Assembly (NCBI GenBank): GCA_033297075.1
Contig: MU858364.1
Location: 1 to 18,877 of the forward strand
Origin: Rhypophila decipiens
Lineage: Eukaryota; Ascomycota; Sordariomycetes; Sordariales; Naviculisporaceae
Direction of reading: 5' to 3'
Length of the DNA: 18,877 nucleotides
Of the stretch, positions 9,163 to 18,754 are shown one piece after another. The first letter of the stretch is position 1. Each line of letters begins with the position of its first letter. The translations under genes were made by a program, and so were the position numbers. The notes under the pieces were generated by a model. The model was not told where the DNA came from and searched no databases. It was given only the letters and a program-made list of their open reading frames with translations.

Positions 9163-11594
9163 ATGGCGGTCACTACCATCACCAAAGAAACAATGGCAAC
9201 ATCACCACCCGCCAAGGACCCCTTAGTGGGCAAGGTCCCTCCACGGAAGCTCACCAGAGAACAGATGCTCAAGACTCACAGGGCACATGTCAAGAAGCAG
9301 GATCTCGCCCCAGATGCCCCTCGGCCGGTGAAGCAGCCCGTCATGGCGGATGCATATCCTGCCTGCACAAAGTCGATCAAAGAGCTCGAGATTGTAAGTC
9401 CCAGCCGGGAGCCCAAAGAACCCTCAGTCGGTCTCACACTAACATCTCGCCCAGATACCTCTCAGTGATCTCCGAGTGGAAACACACCACCGCGGCCAAG
9501 CAGTAATCGTCAAGATCATCAGCGCCCCCTTCATCGGAGCAGGGTCCGTGAGCATCGTCGAGGATGAATTCGGCAATGTGGATAAGATTGCCATCTACAA
9601 CCAAGGCGACACGTCCATCTTGTCGGGCGTTCCCGAAGGCTGCTTTGTGGCTATCAAGGAGCCCTACTACATCTACAACAATGCTCCTGGGGCGAGTGGC
9701 GAGGCCTTGGATTTTATGATCTGTGTTGATCATCCTTCCGATGTGCTCCTCCTGAGGTTTACAGACCCCGTCATCCCAGAGTCATTACGTCTGGGGCCTA
9801 TCTTGCAGACGGCAGATGATTGGAGGAATGCCGGGGACAAGGCCTTTTTGGAAAAGGACTATCCGACTGCTATTTTCTGGTATTTTACCCCCTTTGATCT
9901 CATTGAGATTTCTTTCTAAAAGAATTCATAGCTACACCGAGGGCCTAGAAGCCTGCGACCCTTCCACCCCATCCGACGACCCAAAACGCAAATCAATCCA
10001 CACCAAACGGTCCGGGACGAACCTCCTCCTGGGCCGGTATGATGCCGCCAAAGCCGACGCCATCGCCTCCCTAACCGGCTCCCCAAATACCGACTGGAAA
10101 GCGCACTTCAACGCAGGCCGAGCATCCTACGGCCTCTGCGACTATCCATCAGCCAAAGAACACCTCACCAAAGCAATCTCCCTCATCAACTCCTCCAGCA
10201 CACCAAACCCATCCTCTATTGCAGCAGTCCAAAAAGAACTCACCCGCACCGAAAGCCGCCTCCACGAAGAAACCACCGGCGACTACCCCTTTACAGAAAT
10301 GCTCTCCCTCCTCCTAAAACAAGGCACAAACCCAACACCCCATCTAGACCGCGGCTCCTTCCTCCTCAACACCACAATCCAACCCTCCCCGCACCACGGC
10401 CGTGGACTCTTCGCAACCCGAGACCTCTCGCCCGGTGATTTAGTCCTCGTCGAAAAAGCATCCCTAATGCCAAACCAATACTCCCCCACCCGCGCCTCTG
10501 CGGCCCTCTACGCGAGCATGATCCGCCAAATGTGTGACAATCCCTCTTTGTGCTCGGCAATCCTCCCGCTCTACCCGGGCGACGACCTTCCCTATTCCTA
10601 CCCGGCAAATTCCCCCTCCCCGGGTGATATAATCGATTCAGTTCCCATAATCGACATTTTCCAGGCCGAAGGGATCCGCTCCAAGAATTGTTTCTCTCTG
10701 CCGCTTGCCACGGTTTTGGCGACTCGTCCCAGCATGCCCGATAATTTATTGGCCAATGGACTGTGGACTCACACTTCGTACATGAACCACAGCTGCGTAC
10801 CCAACACGATGCGCAGCTTTATGGGTGATTTACTGATTTCCCGCGCTACGAGGGCCATCAAGAAGGGCGAAGAGATCTTCCAGCAGTATTGTCCTGTTAA
10901 ACCTAATCCTGAGGAGAGACGAAAGCCATTTGTCGATAACTGGGGGTTTACATGTACCTGTGTGCTTTGCACTTCTGAGCAAAAGTCCTCGGCTGCCAAC
11001 CTTGCGAAACGGAATGAATTGGTGGACAAGATTGATAAAATCTGTGCAAAACACAAGATATTGGATAATATTGCTGTCAACAAGGGGATTGAGAGCAAGG
11101 ATATCATCCCCGATGCGGCGATTCGGAATGTGGACAAGCTCATGCGACAGCTCGAGGATCTTCATGAACAGGAGATTTATGATGGGCACGAGGAAGGAGG
11201 GGTGTTGATCCCGAGGTTGACGCTGATTTACCCGAGTAACTGGTTAATTTCCGCCCATAGGGGGAGGAAGAACTGGAGCAGGGTTGTCAAGTATTCTATC
11301 AAAGTGCTGAGGAACTTTGGGTTCCGGACTATTCAGGCGGATCAGGAAAAGAGTGATCGGATTGAGGGGGTTGAGTGGGAGCCGATGGGATTGTGGGATA
11401 TGGATGGGGAGAAGGGGCAGGGAAAGGCGGCGGGCTTGATGACGGTGCATGTTGTTGCTGCGCTGAGGAGACTTGCCGAGGCGTATGAGAGCCTGGGACG
11501 GAAGGAGATGGCGAGACGGTGCGAGGAGGCGGCGAGGTTTGGGTATATGATTGTTTGTGGGTTTGAGGCTGACTTGGGGAATTTGGATATGTGA
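9163..11594 (+). CDS. TPR and SET domain protein (putative lysine methyltransferase, 3 exons)
   Basis: Exons are 9163-9393, 9455-9879 and 9932-11594. The introns have 61 bases (GTAAGT, CACTAAC branch, CCAG) and 52 bases (GTATTT..ATAG). The spliced product has 772 residues. Order: a short basic leader; a small beta-rich N-terminal module typical of fungal TPR-SET proteins (about 80-190, with LRVETHHRGQ and VAIKEPYYI); TPR-like helices (about 196-320); and a SET domain (about 365-545) with the S-adenosylmethionine-binding HGRGLFA (374-380), the NHSC knot motif (504-507) and the catalytic-tyrosine region EEIFQQY (Y538). A post-SET cysteine set, C560-x-C562-x2-C565, follows. There is no MYND finger, unlike animal SMYD proteins. 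The C-terminal 200 residues are helical and probably TPR-like. It likely methylates lysine on histone or non-histone proteins; the substrate is unknown. No frameshift or missing motif is seen. Confidence 0.92.
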
Positions 11595-13479
11595 GATGGG
11601 AATGTAGGAAGGAGGGAGTTGAGCTGGAAATCTTGGGTAGGAGGCTCTGGTGAAAGGACAAGTTGTGCGTGTGTTGCTCTTGGTATGGTTTGGGGTTCCT
11701 TGGCCAATCGTTAGGTATATAAAATGAAATTAATGATGCTGGAATTCTTTCTTTTTTTTTCATCATCACTTCAGGAAAGATTCTGGCTCGAAACGAATTG
11801 GTTTGTCCCAAAGTGTTTGCTAATGATGGACTCCATCGAATGGTCGGCTCGGGGACTTTCCGGCTGAGAGTTGAGACTGGGTCCGCTTCGGTGTGGGCAA
11901 AATCCCAAACGGCAGGAGCTAGACGGTATGGCGGCACTCGGCGGATATTGGAGTCCATCCGAAGAGTCAATGGTGATATGATGTGTCCCAGGAAGGAGCC
12001 CCGTTGGCTGTAGCTGCTCTCGCAAGAACCAAGGAACCTCGACCTCCGATCGATATGTCCACGAACCGACATTGAGTTGGGTACTGTACCCCTTTCTTTG
12101 TCGCCCAGCAAGTCTCATCATGGGCATTTCGCAATCCAGGCTTTTCTTACCTAGAGGTCAAACTGAACCTGGTCACACAAACAATAGTTTCTGCCAACTG
12201 CCCAGTATGACAAAGAGAAACCTGAACCTCTCTCGTGTTTCTTACCCTACCATTCCCAATGTCGCACATTCGTACCGGCGCCAAAGATCTTGAAGAGAAG
12301 AGTCCACCAAGCGCCTGGACTGATTCTTTGAAGGGGCTGATTACTGTCCAACACGAGACAAGGCCGGGGAAAAAATACTGTTCTTGAATCTGCCAGTATT
12401 CCATTCATTCGTCAATATGGCTCCCTCCGCAATCTCCGACAGTGTCGTCCTGACCCGCAGCATCACCCGGGACGCGATCCAGAACCGGAACCAATACCGA
12501 AAAGCTTCAACGATGTTTTCACAAATACAATGCAGATCGAGACGCTCGGTCACCCTTAAGGATCATGTTGCAAAAGTTCGGCAATATCTAGCTGTGTTGT
12601 GATTCATCATCACGTCGGCTTCAATGATTTGCGCCCCCAAGCCCGGAATACATCCCAATTGGGATGCCCTCTCGTTCGTGATTAGGCGGAAATATTGATG
12701 CCAAGCCTTGACGATTTGGAGTTTGCGTGAGGGTCACTCGAATCAGCTTTTTCTGATCACGAGCATCAAGAAATCAAGAATGACTTTGTCCTCATCGGCG
12801 CGGCTTTCTTTTAGAACTTCTTTTGTCGGTGCCAACCTGAGGAGGTGCCAAAGACCACCTTCAGCCGAAAACGCGTCTTCACGTCATGGATGAATCACCC
12901 GCTGTTGCAGTATTTCCATCTGGGCGGCACGGAGGCTCCCCCCTCGACCCTGCATGTGCCAATCTCTCGACACCTGAGTCGCGGCCGCTGGCCCAGCCCT
13001 ATTGGAATGAACGCCAGAGCAGCACCCATTCGGGCCATTCCAGCCATCAAATCTGTGCCGTGAATATGCCCAGATTTGAGGCTCTTTCTTCAGCAGAGAC
13101 CAATATCGACGCCAAGGTTCCAGACCTTCAAACAAATCAATCAATCGGCCTCGAGGAACCCCTGAGACATCCAACAACGCCCATGCTTGTTTTGTCTTGG
13201 CACCACCCCGGATCTGCAGGTACCACGTCGAGACCTCACCCCCCTAACCACAATGAGCTCTAGTAAACCCAGCTGAACAGTCACCTCATTTAATTTCCAA
13301 GGATGTTGGGCATACCGCTGGATCCTCGAGGTTCTTTAACGTCTGGACCTCCGCCCATTTTTTTCTGTTCTCACGATGGGTTCTTCAAGGTCCTGGGTCA
13401 TCAAAATATCCCATTGTGTCTCTCCTTCTTGTGATTGACCTCCACGCCCGCACGGCATCCTCACTTCTCGCTCTTTATC
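11595..13479. other. Long intergenic stretch without a supportable gene
   Basis: 1,885 bases. The open frames here (for example 11329-12111 minus, 12886-13263 plus, 12884-13177 minus) are rich in Ser/Pro/His/Gln, share no domain motif, and the first runs antisense into the SET gene. I see no tRNA or rRNA. A T-run occurs at about 11752-11760 near the expected SET 3' end, and a 16-base palindrome at 12651-12666. The right part is presumably the GH16 promoter; 13420-13470 is C/T-rich, as in fungal core promoters. An unrecognised intron-rich or non-coding gene cannot be excluded. Confidence 0.5.
12651..12666. repeat. Perfect 16-base palindrome
   Basis: CATCCCAATTGGGATG is its own reverse complement and lies mid-way in the gene-free stretch, about 815 bases before the GH16 ATG. 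It could be a site for a dimeric regulator; chance is also possible. Confidence 0.5.
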
Positions 13480-14496
13480 ATGCATCACACTCTCCTTTTG
13501 GCCGCCCTCTTGGGCAGCGTCACCGGCGCACCCACGACGACCTCGGAATCCTCGACCGAGCTCCTGCCACGCGCAATAGCGCCCAACTGGCAATCGCAGC
13601 TCAAACTGCACAAGACCAGCCCAGCCACGCCGTCAGGGTTCCCCAAAGTCGTCTTTTACGAGCACTTTGCCAACTACAAGCCCGGCACCCAACCATCCCG
13701 AACGAAATGGACCTACGATATTGGTACCTCCTACCCAGGCGGCGCCTCGCAATGGGGCACCGGCGAGAAGCAAATCTACACCAACAAGACCGAAAATGCA
13801 TACATCACCAAGAACGGCACCCTCCAGATCGTGCCCCTCAAGAAGACCGAAAAGGGCAAGACGTTTTGGACCTCTTCCCGAATCGAGACCACCAAGAAAT
13901 ACGACTTCTCGTGTCCGGCCGGCAAGAAGATTCGCATCCAGGCTGCCATCAAGCTGGGTGATAACCTGCCGGCGAGACAGCTAGGTATCTGGCCTGCCTT
14001 TTGGTTGCTGGGGAGCAAATACCGCGGCAACTACCAGAACTGGCCTAGTATTGGCGAGGTGGACATTATTGACACTGTCAATGGTAGCCCGAACGCATGG
14101 CACACTGTTCACTGCGGGTTCGCGCCCGGCGGACCGTGCAACGAATGGAATGGACTGGGAAATAGCAGTCCCTTTTCGAGAGGCAAGTTCCACCTTGCCA
14201 GCGTGGATATCGATCGGACGAATACAGGCGGTTTGTGGTCCGGGGAGAAGCTTGTCTGGAGGATTGACGGGCAGGTTGTTTATACGCTTGTTGGAAGCTC
14301 GGTCAAGAACCAGACTGCCTGGACCGAAGTGACGAGGACGGCCAAGTTTGTGCTTCTCAATGTTGCCGTCGGTGGCAGTTTTCCGGACCTGGCCGCGAAT
14401 CCGAAGCCTGGTCTTGGGAGCACGCCGAATGCCCAGACGCTTGGGGGCGTCAAGAGCGGCCTTGAGGCGAGATATGTGGCTGTGTTTGGAAACTAA
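13480..14496 (+). CDS. Secreted GH16-like glycoside hydrolase (altered catalytic motif)
   Basis: 338 residues, single exon. The start at 13480 gives a good signal peptide (MHHTLLLAALLGSVTGA, cleavage near residue 17); the frame opens earlier but those residues would bury the signal. The mature part matches the GH16 beta-jelly-roll family: a W-Y-D-I-G segment, a Q-I-Y-T strand, WTSSRI, the GIWPAFWLLG strand (about 169-178), and the catalytic strand IGEVDIIDTVNG (191-202). GH16 enzymes hydrolyse or transglycosylate beta-1,3 or beta-1,3/1,4 glucans and related wall polysaccharides. The canonical signature is ExDxxE; here it is E193-V-D195-I-I-D198, so the proposed nucleophile Glu and the helper Asp are kept but the acid/base Glu is Asp. 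Activity may be weak, altered or lost. Several N-x-S/T sites suit a secreted protein. There is no GPI-type tail and no carbohydrate-binding module. Confidence 0.85.
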   Translation: MHHTLLLAALLGSVTGAPTTTSESSTELLPRAIAPNWQSQLKLHKTSPATPSGFPKVVFYEHFANYKPGTQPSRTKWTYDIGTSYPGGASQWGTGEKQIYTNKTENAYITKNGTLQIVPLKKTEKGKTFWTSSRIETTKKYDFSCPAGKKIRIQAAIKLGDNLPARQLGIWPAFWLLGSKYRGNYQNWPSIGEVDIIDTVNGSPNAWHTVHCGFAPGGPCNEWNGLGNSSPFSRGKFHLASVDIDRTNTGGLWSGEKLVWRIDGQVVYTLVGSSVKNQTAWTEVTRTAKFVLLNVAVGGSFPDLAANPKPGLGSTPNAQTLGGVKSGLEARYVAVFGN

Positions 14497-14823
14497 ATAT
14501 TAATTACCAGATGTTTTTGTTTTATTTGTTTGTTTAATTCGTTTAGAGTTAAAATTGGCTGGATCTGTGCTAAGGACCCAAGGTTCATGGCTGCATGTTG
14601 AAGCCAGCCACAAAACCCATTGCAAACTGGTCCGTCCGCACACCGTGACCTTCAGTGAATCAAGCAGGATACCGGAGGTAGTCAGAATGCATCATTCCCA
14701 TGTGCTTTCCAGTCCCCATGAATTCTATAAACAGTGCAAGTTATGCTCCGGATCGCAGAGCAATTGACAGGTTTTACTTGGGTCGAAAAATGGGTATGAA
14801 TCTCATCTTCAACAAGTAGTAGA
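14497..14823. terminator. Convergent 3' region of the GH16 and HET genes
   Basis: 327 bases between two genes that converge. The first part (about 14510-14550) is T-rich with repeated GTTT units, as in fungal 3' untranslated regions. No gene or repeat is evident. The two transcripts probably end, and may overlap, here. Confidence 0.4.
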
Positions 14824-16986
14824 CTAGCACAAGCAAATGTCCTGTTCCGGCCTCGCCAGAAACCAGCTCTCCTTTTCTACCACAAACCATCCAAGTCTGG
14901 CAAGCTTGCCATCCGACTTTCTTTCCAAGATAAGCCCTAAATCCCGCGCGATGGGAAGACACCAGACACTCTGTACCCCAATCCTCTCATCCTTTACATC
15001 GAAAAATCCAATTCCAACGACATGCTCCCAGGTCTGTAGCTCGCCGTCACCAAGATGGTCTGGGCTCGCTAATAACACTCCATTTGTCTTTGCTTTTGCT
15101 GCCGATAACTTGCTCCACTTCCTGCCAGCAAAGTAGCTCGCCACAGGTTCCTCCAGCACTCTTACCTCAGCTACCCGTCCGGTCAAGTGAAGGTCATATG
15201 CTGGCATGTACAGCTCATTGACGGCGGCCGTTCGGTCATCATTCGACCATCTGTAAGGCTTTTCTGTCCCATGCGTCGGCCTGACCATCCACCAGCCCTC
15301 CTCGTCCCTGTATCTAGCCACCAAAAGGGGCGTAAATACGGAGTGAGCAACCGGCCCCTCGACAGCAGCCCAAGACCACGAAGGCGATCGAACCACCGAA
15401 CCTCCAGTCTCTCTGATAAGTCTAGTTGACTTTGGTCTCGTAGTGACAGTGTGGCTCATCGGTCCGACCTGGAAGTGATAACACGGTCGCCAGAGAAGAC
15501 CCCTTATCACGTCGCATTCCCATATTCCAGCGAGGTACCTTGTCCCAGGTGGTAGAGCTTTGGAAGCCTCTTGAGCAACAGCCATCAGAGCAGCAAATAC
15601 ATCGTGGGGATTGGAGAGCGCGCAGGTGGTAAAGTTTGTCAGGATAGTGTACCACTCTTTGAGGACCTCCTCGGTTGGTGTCAGGACTGGGCCTTTCCCG
15701 CTGGGGGGCTTCTTAGTTGCCGGAGCTGAGGGTTGTTGTAAGAACTTGGGCCGTAGAGTATTCGGCCTGGTCTCGCCATTCTCAAAGCAATATCCGGCCG
15801 CACAGGTGTAAAATATCTGCTCGTCGCCAAACACAACGGCTCGGGTAGAGATGATCCGTTCTTGGAAACACCACCCTCTTCCCGAGACAGGTCCCATGGT
15901 TGCAACCCGACGCAAGTCAATGGTAAGGGTCCTGGGTAATGATGAGCTGTCAATGGGGAGCTGGCAAGGTGGAGGTCTTGCTTTGTCCTTTCCAAGGTCA
16001 TTGGTGATGAAGCCATCTTTCGTGCTGGCAGATCGGCCTGCAATGACTGTCAGGGCCGCATTACCATAGACACGAGCCATGGTCTTGGACTCCTTTTCCC
16101 AGTCTTCTGCGTCTCCTTGGATGATACAGAGGGCGTCGATCCAGAGGTATCGGTGTCCGAGTGCACGAACGAGAGAAATCACCTCACGGTGGGTCTTGGC
16201 CAGCTTGGAGTCGGGCAGCCCATGGCCGTCCGTCATCGCTGCGAATGTTTGTTTGTTGAGGGTAAAGAGCCCGGATGTGTCGACTCCCCAACAATACGAG
16301 AGCGCAATGTACGGCTCTGGCTCTTGTATGCCCTCCGTCGTGATGAGACGTACACGATTAAAGTCAAATTCCACATCAATTACTCGAGTCGGCATATCAC
16401 GCTCTGACGTTGTTTGGTGGCATGTTTCGTGAGACTTGGTACAGTTGGCCAGCCATTGCTTGATCATGGGGATGTACAACTCTGGATCCCGGTCGACGGT
16501 TGTTCGTCGTCCCCGAAGTTGGTACTTTGACGGTTTCCCGGGGAGCCTTCAGTTCCTCGTCTTAGCTTGAGTTCCCAGGAGTCGGAATTTATGAAAAACT
16601 CACTCGTAAACTTCTAGCCAGTTTCCCACATGGGGATTCGGATTCTCATATGGCTCTCGCTCATCACCGGCATCAGTCGCAGCGGTCTTGACCTTCCCAC
16701 AGCTAACCTCGATCTTGGTCCCCGCCGAGCCGCCATCCCAAAAGTGCATACCGCGAAGCCAGATTGTAGGCGTCCATGCCTCTCCTTTAGCCCACGCAGA
16801 TTCTCCCCGTAGAAGCTTGTCGAGTTGGTCCTTTTGCCCTGTCCTAAGGGCTGTCCAACAGAGCGTGCAGAAGCCGCATCCTGTCTCGGCGCTTCCCCTG
16901 AGTGTGGCAAGATCAGGGTGAAATAGTACGTCGTTCTCGACGAGCTCGTCGATGGTTAGGAGCTCGCATCGCTGACAAAAAGACAT
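14824..16986 (-). CDS. HET-domain (heterokaryon incompatibility) protein (2 exons)
   Basis: Exons are 16604-16986 and 14824-16546, with a 57-base intron (GTGAGT..GAAG). The spliced product has 701 residues. The ATG at 16986 starts MSFCQRC; the frame upstream has only a TTG. The N-terminus has a Cys-rich element (C4, C7, C37, C40, C43) that may bind zinc, a common lead-in to HET proteins. The HET domain (PF06985 type) spans about 205-360 with its three blocks: YIALSYCWG (207-215), HRYLWIDALCIIQGD (259-273) with the following ARVYGNA (285-291), and RGWCFQER (351-358). The remaining 340 residues are a variable C-terminal part without NACHT, WD40 or other modules that I can see. HET proteins act in non-self recognition and programmed cell death after hyphal fusion. 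The sequence is intact with no internal stop. The gene is divergent from the TBP paralog. Confidence 0.9.
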
Positions 16987-17275
16987 ATTGGTGGCCGTTG
17001 GGTCCTTCAAATCATGCTTTGTTGATACGGTATCAGAGCTGACTTGGGCTTTAAAGCTCTAAAGGGGTTGAGTTGCCTGGAAGGAAGCGGGGTTGACCGA
17101 AAGGGGCACTGCAGTGCTCTTGGCAAACAGAACCACTCAGATCCAGATCACCTATTGGCCCTTTACGGGCTTCTACTCCATAGACGCTCAACGTCCAAGA
17201 TGCAGTGGTGGCAGTGATGGAGGGAGAACAAGGCCCTGTCTTTGGGGACAAGGACTTTGAACATAAGGCACAAGC

Positions 17276-17297
17276 CCATTGTTAAAGACAACAATGG
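17276..17297. repeat. Inverted repeat CCATTGTT-N6-AACAATGG in the divergent promoter
   Basis: Exact 8-base arms (17276-17283 and 17290-17297) separated by six bases. Each half contains ATTGTT/AACAAT, which resembles the core bound by HMG-box regulators. It lies 68 bases before the TATA box of the TBP paralog. The regulatory meaning is inferred only. Confidence 0.4.
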
Positions 17298-17364
17298 AAG
17301 GATGGAATATCCCCTTTATCTCCTGGTCTTTGTCGAAATCTTGCTCTTTGTGGTCTCGAAGAGG

Positions 17365-17371
17365 TATAAAA
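17365..17371 (+). promoter_or_regulatory. TATA box of the TBP paralog
   Basis: TATAAAA followed by GG, a near-perfect consensus, 123 bases upstream of the ATG at 17494. The distance leaves room for a 5' leader of roughly 60-100 bases. Confidence 0.6.
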
Positions 17372-17493
17372 GGTCATGACTCCCTTGCTCCATCCCAGTG
17401 ACCAAGACAATAGCATTCACAACTATCCCATACCCCCAACACCTAAACATAATACAACCCCTTTTTGACAAAGGACCACAAAGGGGATCCAAC

Positions 17494-18126
17494 ATGGATA
17501 CTACTAGTACACAATCAACTGCCCTGGTGGCCACAAGCACACCACAAAGTGAACTTGAAACTGGCAGGGCCAGAATCCAACCAGGCTGGCCTGTCCCCTT
17601 GGTCTCCAACGTGGTAGCGAACTGCGAGCTCGGCTGTATTCTCAACCTACACCACATTTCCAACACAGCCTGGAACGTCTCATGGAACCGCAAGCGATTC
17701 CACGGGCTGGTGATGCGCATCCGCGAGCCCCGGACCACAGCTCTGATGTTTGGTTCCGGCCGCATGGTCATTGTCGGCGCCAAGTCCGAGAGTGATAGCC
17801 GTCTGGCAGGCCGAAAGTTTGCCCGCATCATTCGGAAAATGGGCTATCAAGTCAGCTTTGACAACTTCAAGATCCAGAATATCGTAGCCTCGTGCGATGT
17901 CGGCTTCCCCATCAGAGTGGAAGGCATCGCGGCCAAGTATCACCACTTTGCTATCCTCGAGAGGGAGCTGTTTCCGGGCTTGGTCTATCATTTGATCAAC
18001 CCCAAGGTGACAATCTTGATATTCTCCGGAGGTAAGATCGTGCTAACTGGTGCCAAGACTCGGGACCAGATGTATGAGGCCTTTTCGCTGATTTATCCCA
18101 TCTGTATGGAGTTTAGGAAGTACTGA
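17494..18126 (+). CDS. TATA-box-binding protein (TBP) paralog / TBP-related factor, intronless
   Basis: 210 residues, no intron. The upstream frame has only a GTG, so ATG 17494 is the start. A 33-residue Ser/Thr-rich N-terminus precedes the saddle-shaped TBP core (about 34-210), with both direct repeats: repeat 1 with FHGLVMRIREPRTTALMF (69-86) and repeat 2 with FKIQNIVASCDVGFPIR (125-141) and ELFPGLVY (158-165). Aligned to yeast TBP the offset is exactly 30 with no gaps, and it ends where yeast TBP ends. The four DNA-kinking phenylalanines (F69, F86, F160, F177 = yeast F99, F116, F190, F207) and the two minor-groove asparagines (N39, N129) are kept. One of the two central threonines is Val (V94 = yeast T124). 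The AKYHHF loop (147-152) resembles the filamentous-ascomycete version. TBP normally nucleates Pol I, II and III initiation complexes. Many substitutions and the lack of introns argue against this being the main housekeeping gene. Confidence 0.93.
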   Translation: MDTTSTQSTALVATSTPQSELETGRARIQPGWPVPLVSNVVANCELGCILNLHHISNTAWNVSWNRKRFHGLVMRIREPRTTALMFGSGRMVIVGAKSESDSRLAGRKFARIIRKMGYQVSFDNFKIQNIVASCDVGFPIRVEGIAAKYHHFAILERELFPGLVYHLINPKVTILIFSGGKIVLTGAKTRDQMYEAFSLIYPICMEFRKY

Positions 18127-18180
18127 GCTCCAAAGAAGCAAACGGTAGGTCTTGGCCATGTAGCCGCAGGAACGGTGCAT
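18127..18180. other. 3' flank of the TBP paralog
   Basis: Only about 55 bases of normal-composition DNA separate the stop codon from the AT-rich block. No polyadenylation element is clear before the composition changes. Confidence 0.5.
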
Positions 18181-18754
18181 GGTATAATCCTTAATAATGA
18201 TAACGTTAATAATAATAATAATAATAAACTATTAATCTCACTAAATAATATAACGTTATTAATTCTTTTATAAATTCTTTATTGATCAAAAGCTAATAAA
18301 AAGGTTAGCAAGAAGATTATTAATAATATTAATTTATTATTATTAATTAAAACTTGATATTATCAAATTATAAACTGATTACTAATTTTAATAAGTTTTA
18401 CAGTTTAATAATAATTAGATATAATAATAATTAAATATAATAATAATATTTATAATTTCTTTATAATAAAGTTTAATATTCTTTTTAATAATTATAATTA
18501 ATTAAATATTTTCAATAACTTATTTATTTAAATTAAGTTATATATATTTATTAATGCTTATAAGAAAAGTATTTAAATACTACTATATTTATTTAATATA
18601 AAAAGAAAAGAATAAGATTAATCAGTTATTAAATACTTTAAATAAGAACTTTAAAACTAATAAGATTAAATTAAACTATTTTTAGAAATAGTAGACTATA
18701 TTCTATATAAGGACTATTAAAGAAAACTCTAGAAAATTAAAATTAGATTTTTTA
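18181..18754. repeat. Extremely AT-rich block, probable RIP-degraded repeat
   Basis: About 574 bases made almost only of A and T with frequent TpA and few G or C, switching sharply from the balanced composition on both sides. It begins with a TAA-type microsatellite (about 18206-18228) and includes near-tandem ATAATAATAATTA-type units (about 18406-18450). Such blocks in ascomycetes usually come from repeat-induced point mutation of transposons (C to T at CpA). No reading frame or domain survives, so the original element cannot be named. Confidence 0.7.

Larger units (their letters stand above)
16987..17493. promoter_or_regulatory. Divergent promoter shared by the HET gene and the TBP paralog
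   Basis: 507 bases. It contains an exact inverted repeat CCATTGTT-N6-AACAATGG (17276-17297), a TATAAAA box on the TBP side (17365-17371) and a 7-base inverted pair, CCCCTTT/AAAGGGG (17458-17464, 17480-17486), in the presumed leader of the TBP paralog. No open frame here is credible. Confidence 0.5.

Noticed and set aside
11243..11260. GT..AG pair in the SET gene that might be an intron
   Set aside because: At about 17 bases it is far too short to be spliced, and the frame is open through it.
11329..12111. 260-codon minus-strand frame
   Set aside because: It runs antisense into the well-supported SET gene, is Ser/Pro/His-rich and has no recognisable domain.
12886..13263. 125-codon plus-strand frame in the gap before GH16
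   Set aside because: Composition is low-complexity (Ser/Pro/His) and there is no motif; more likely promoter DNA.
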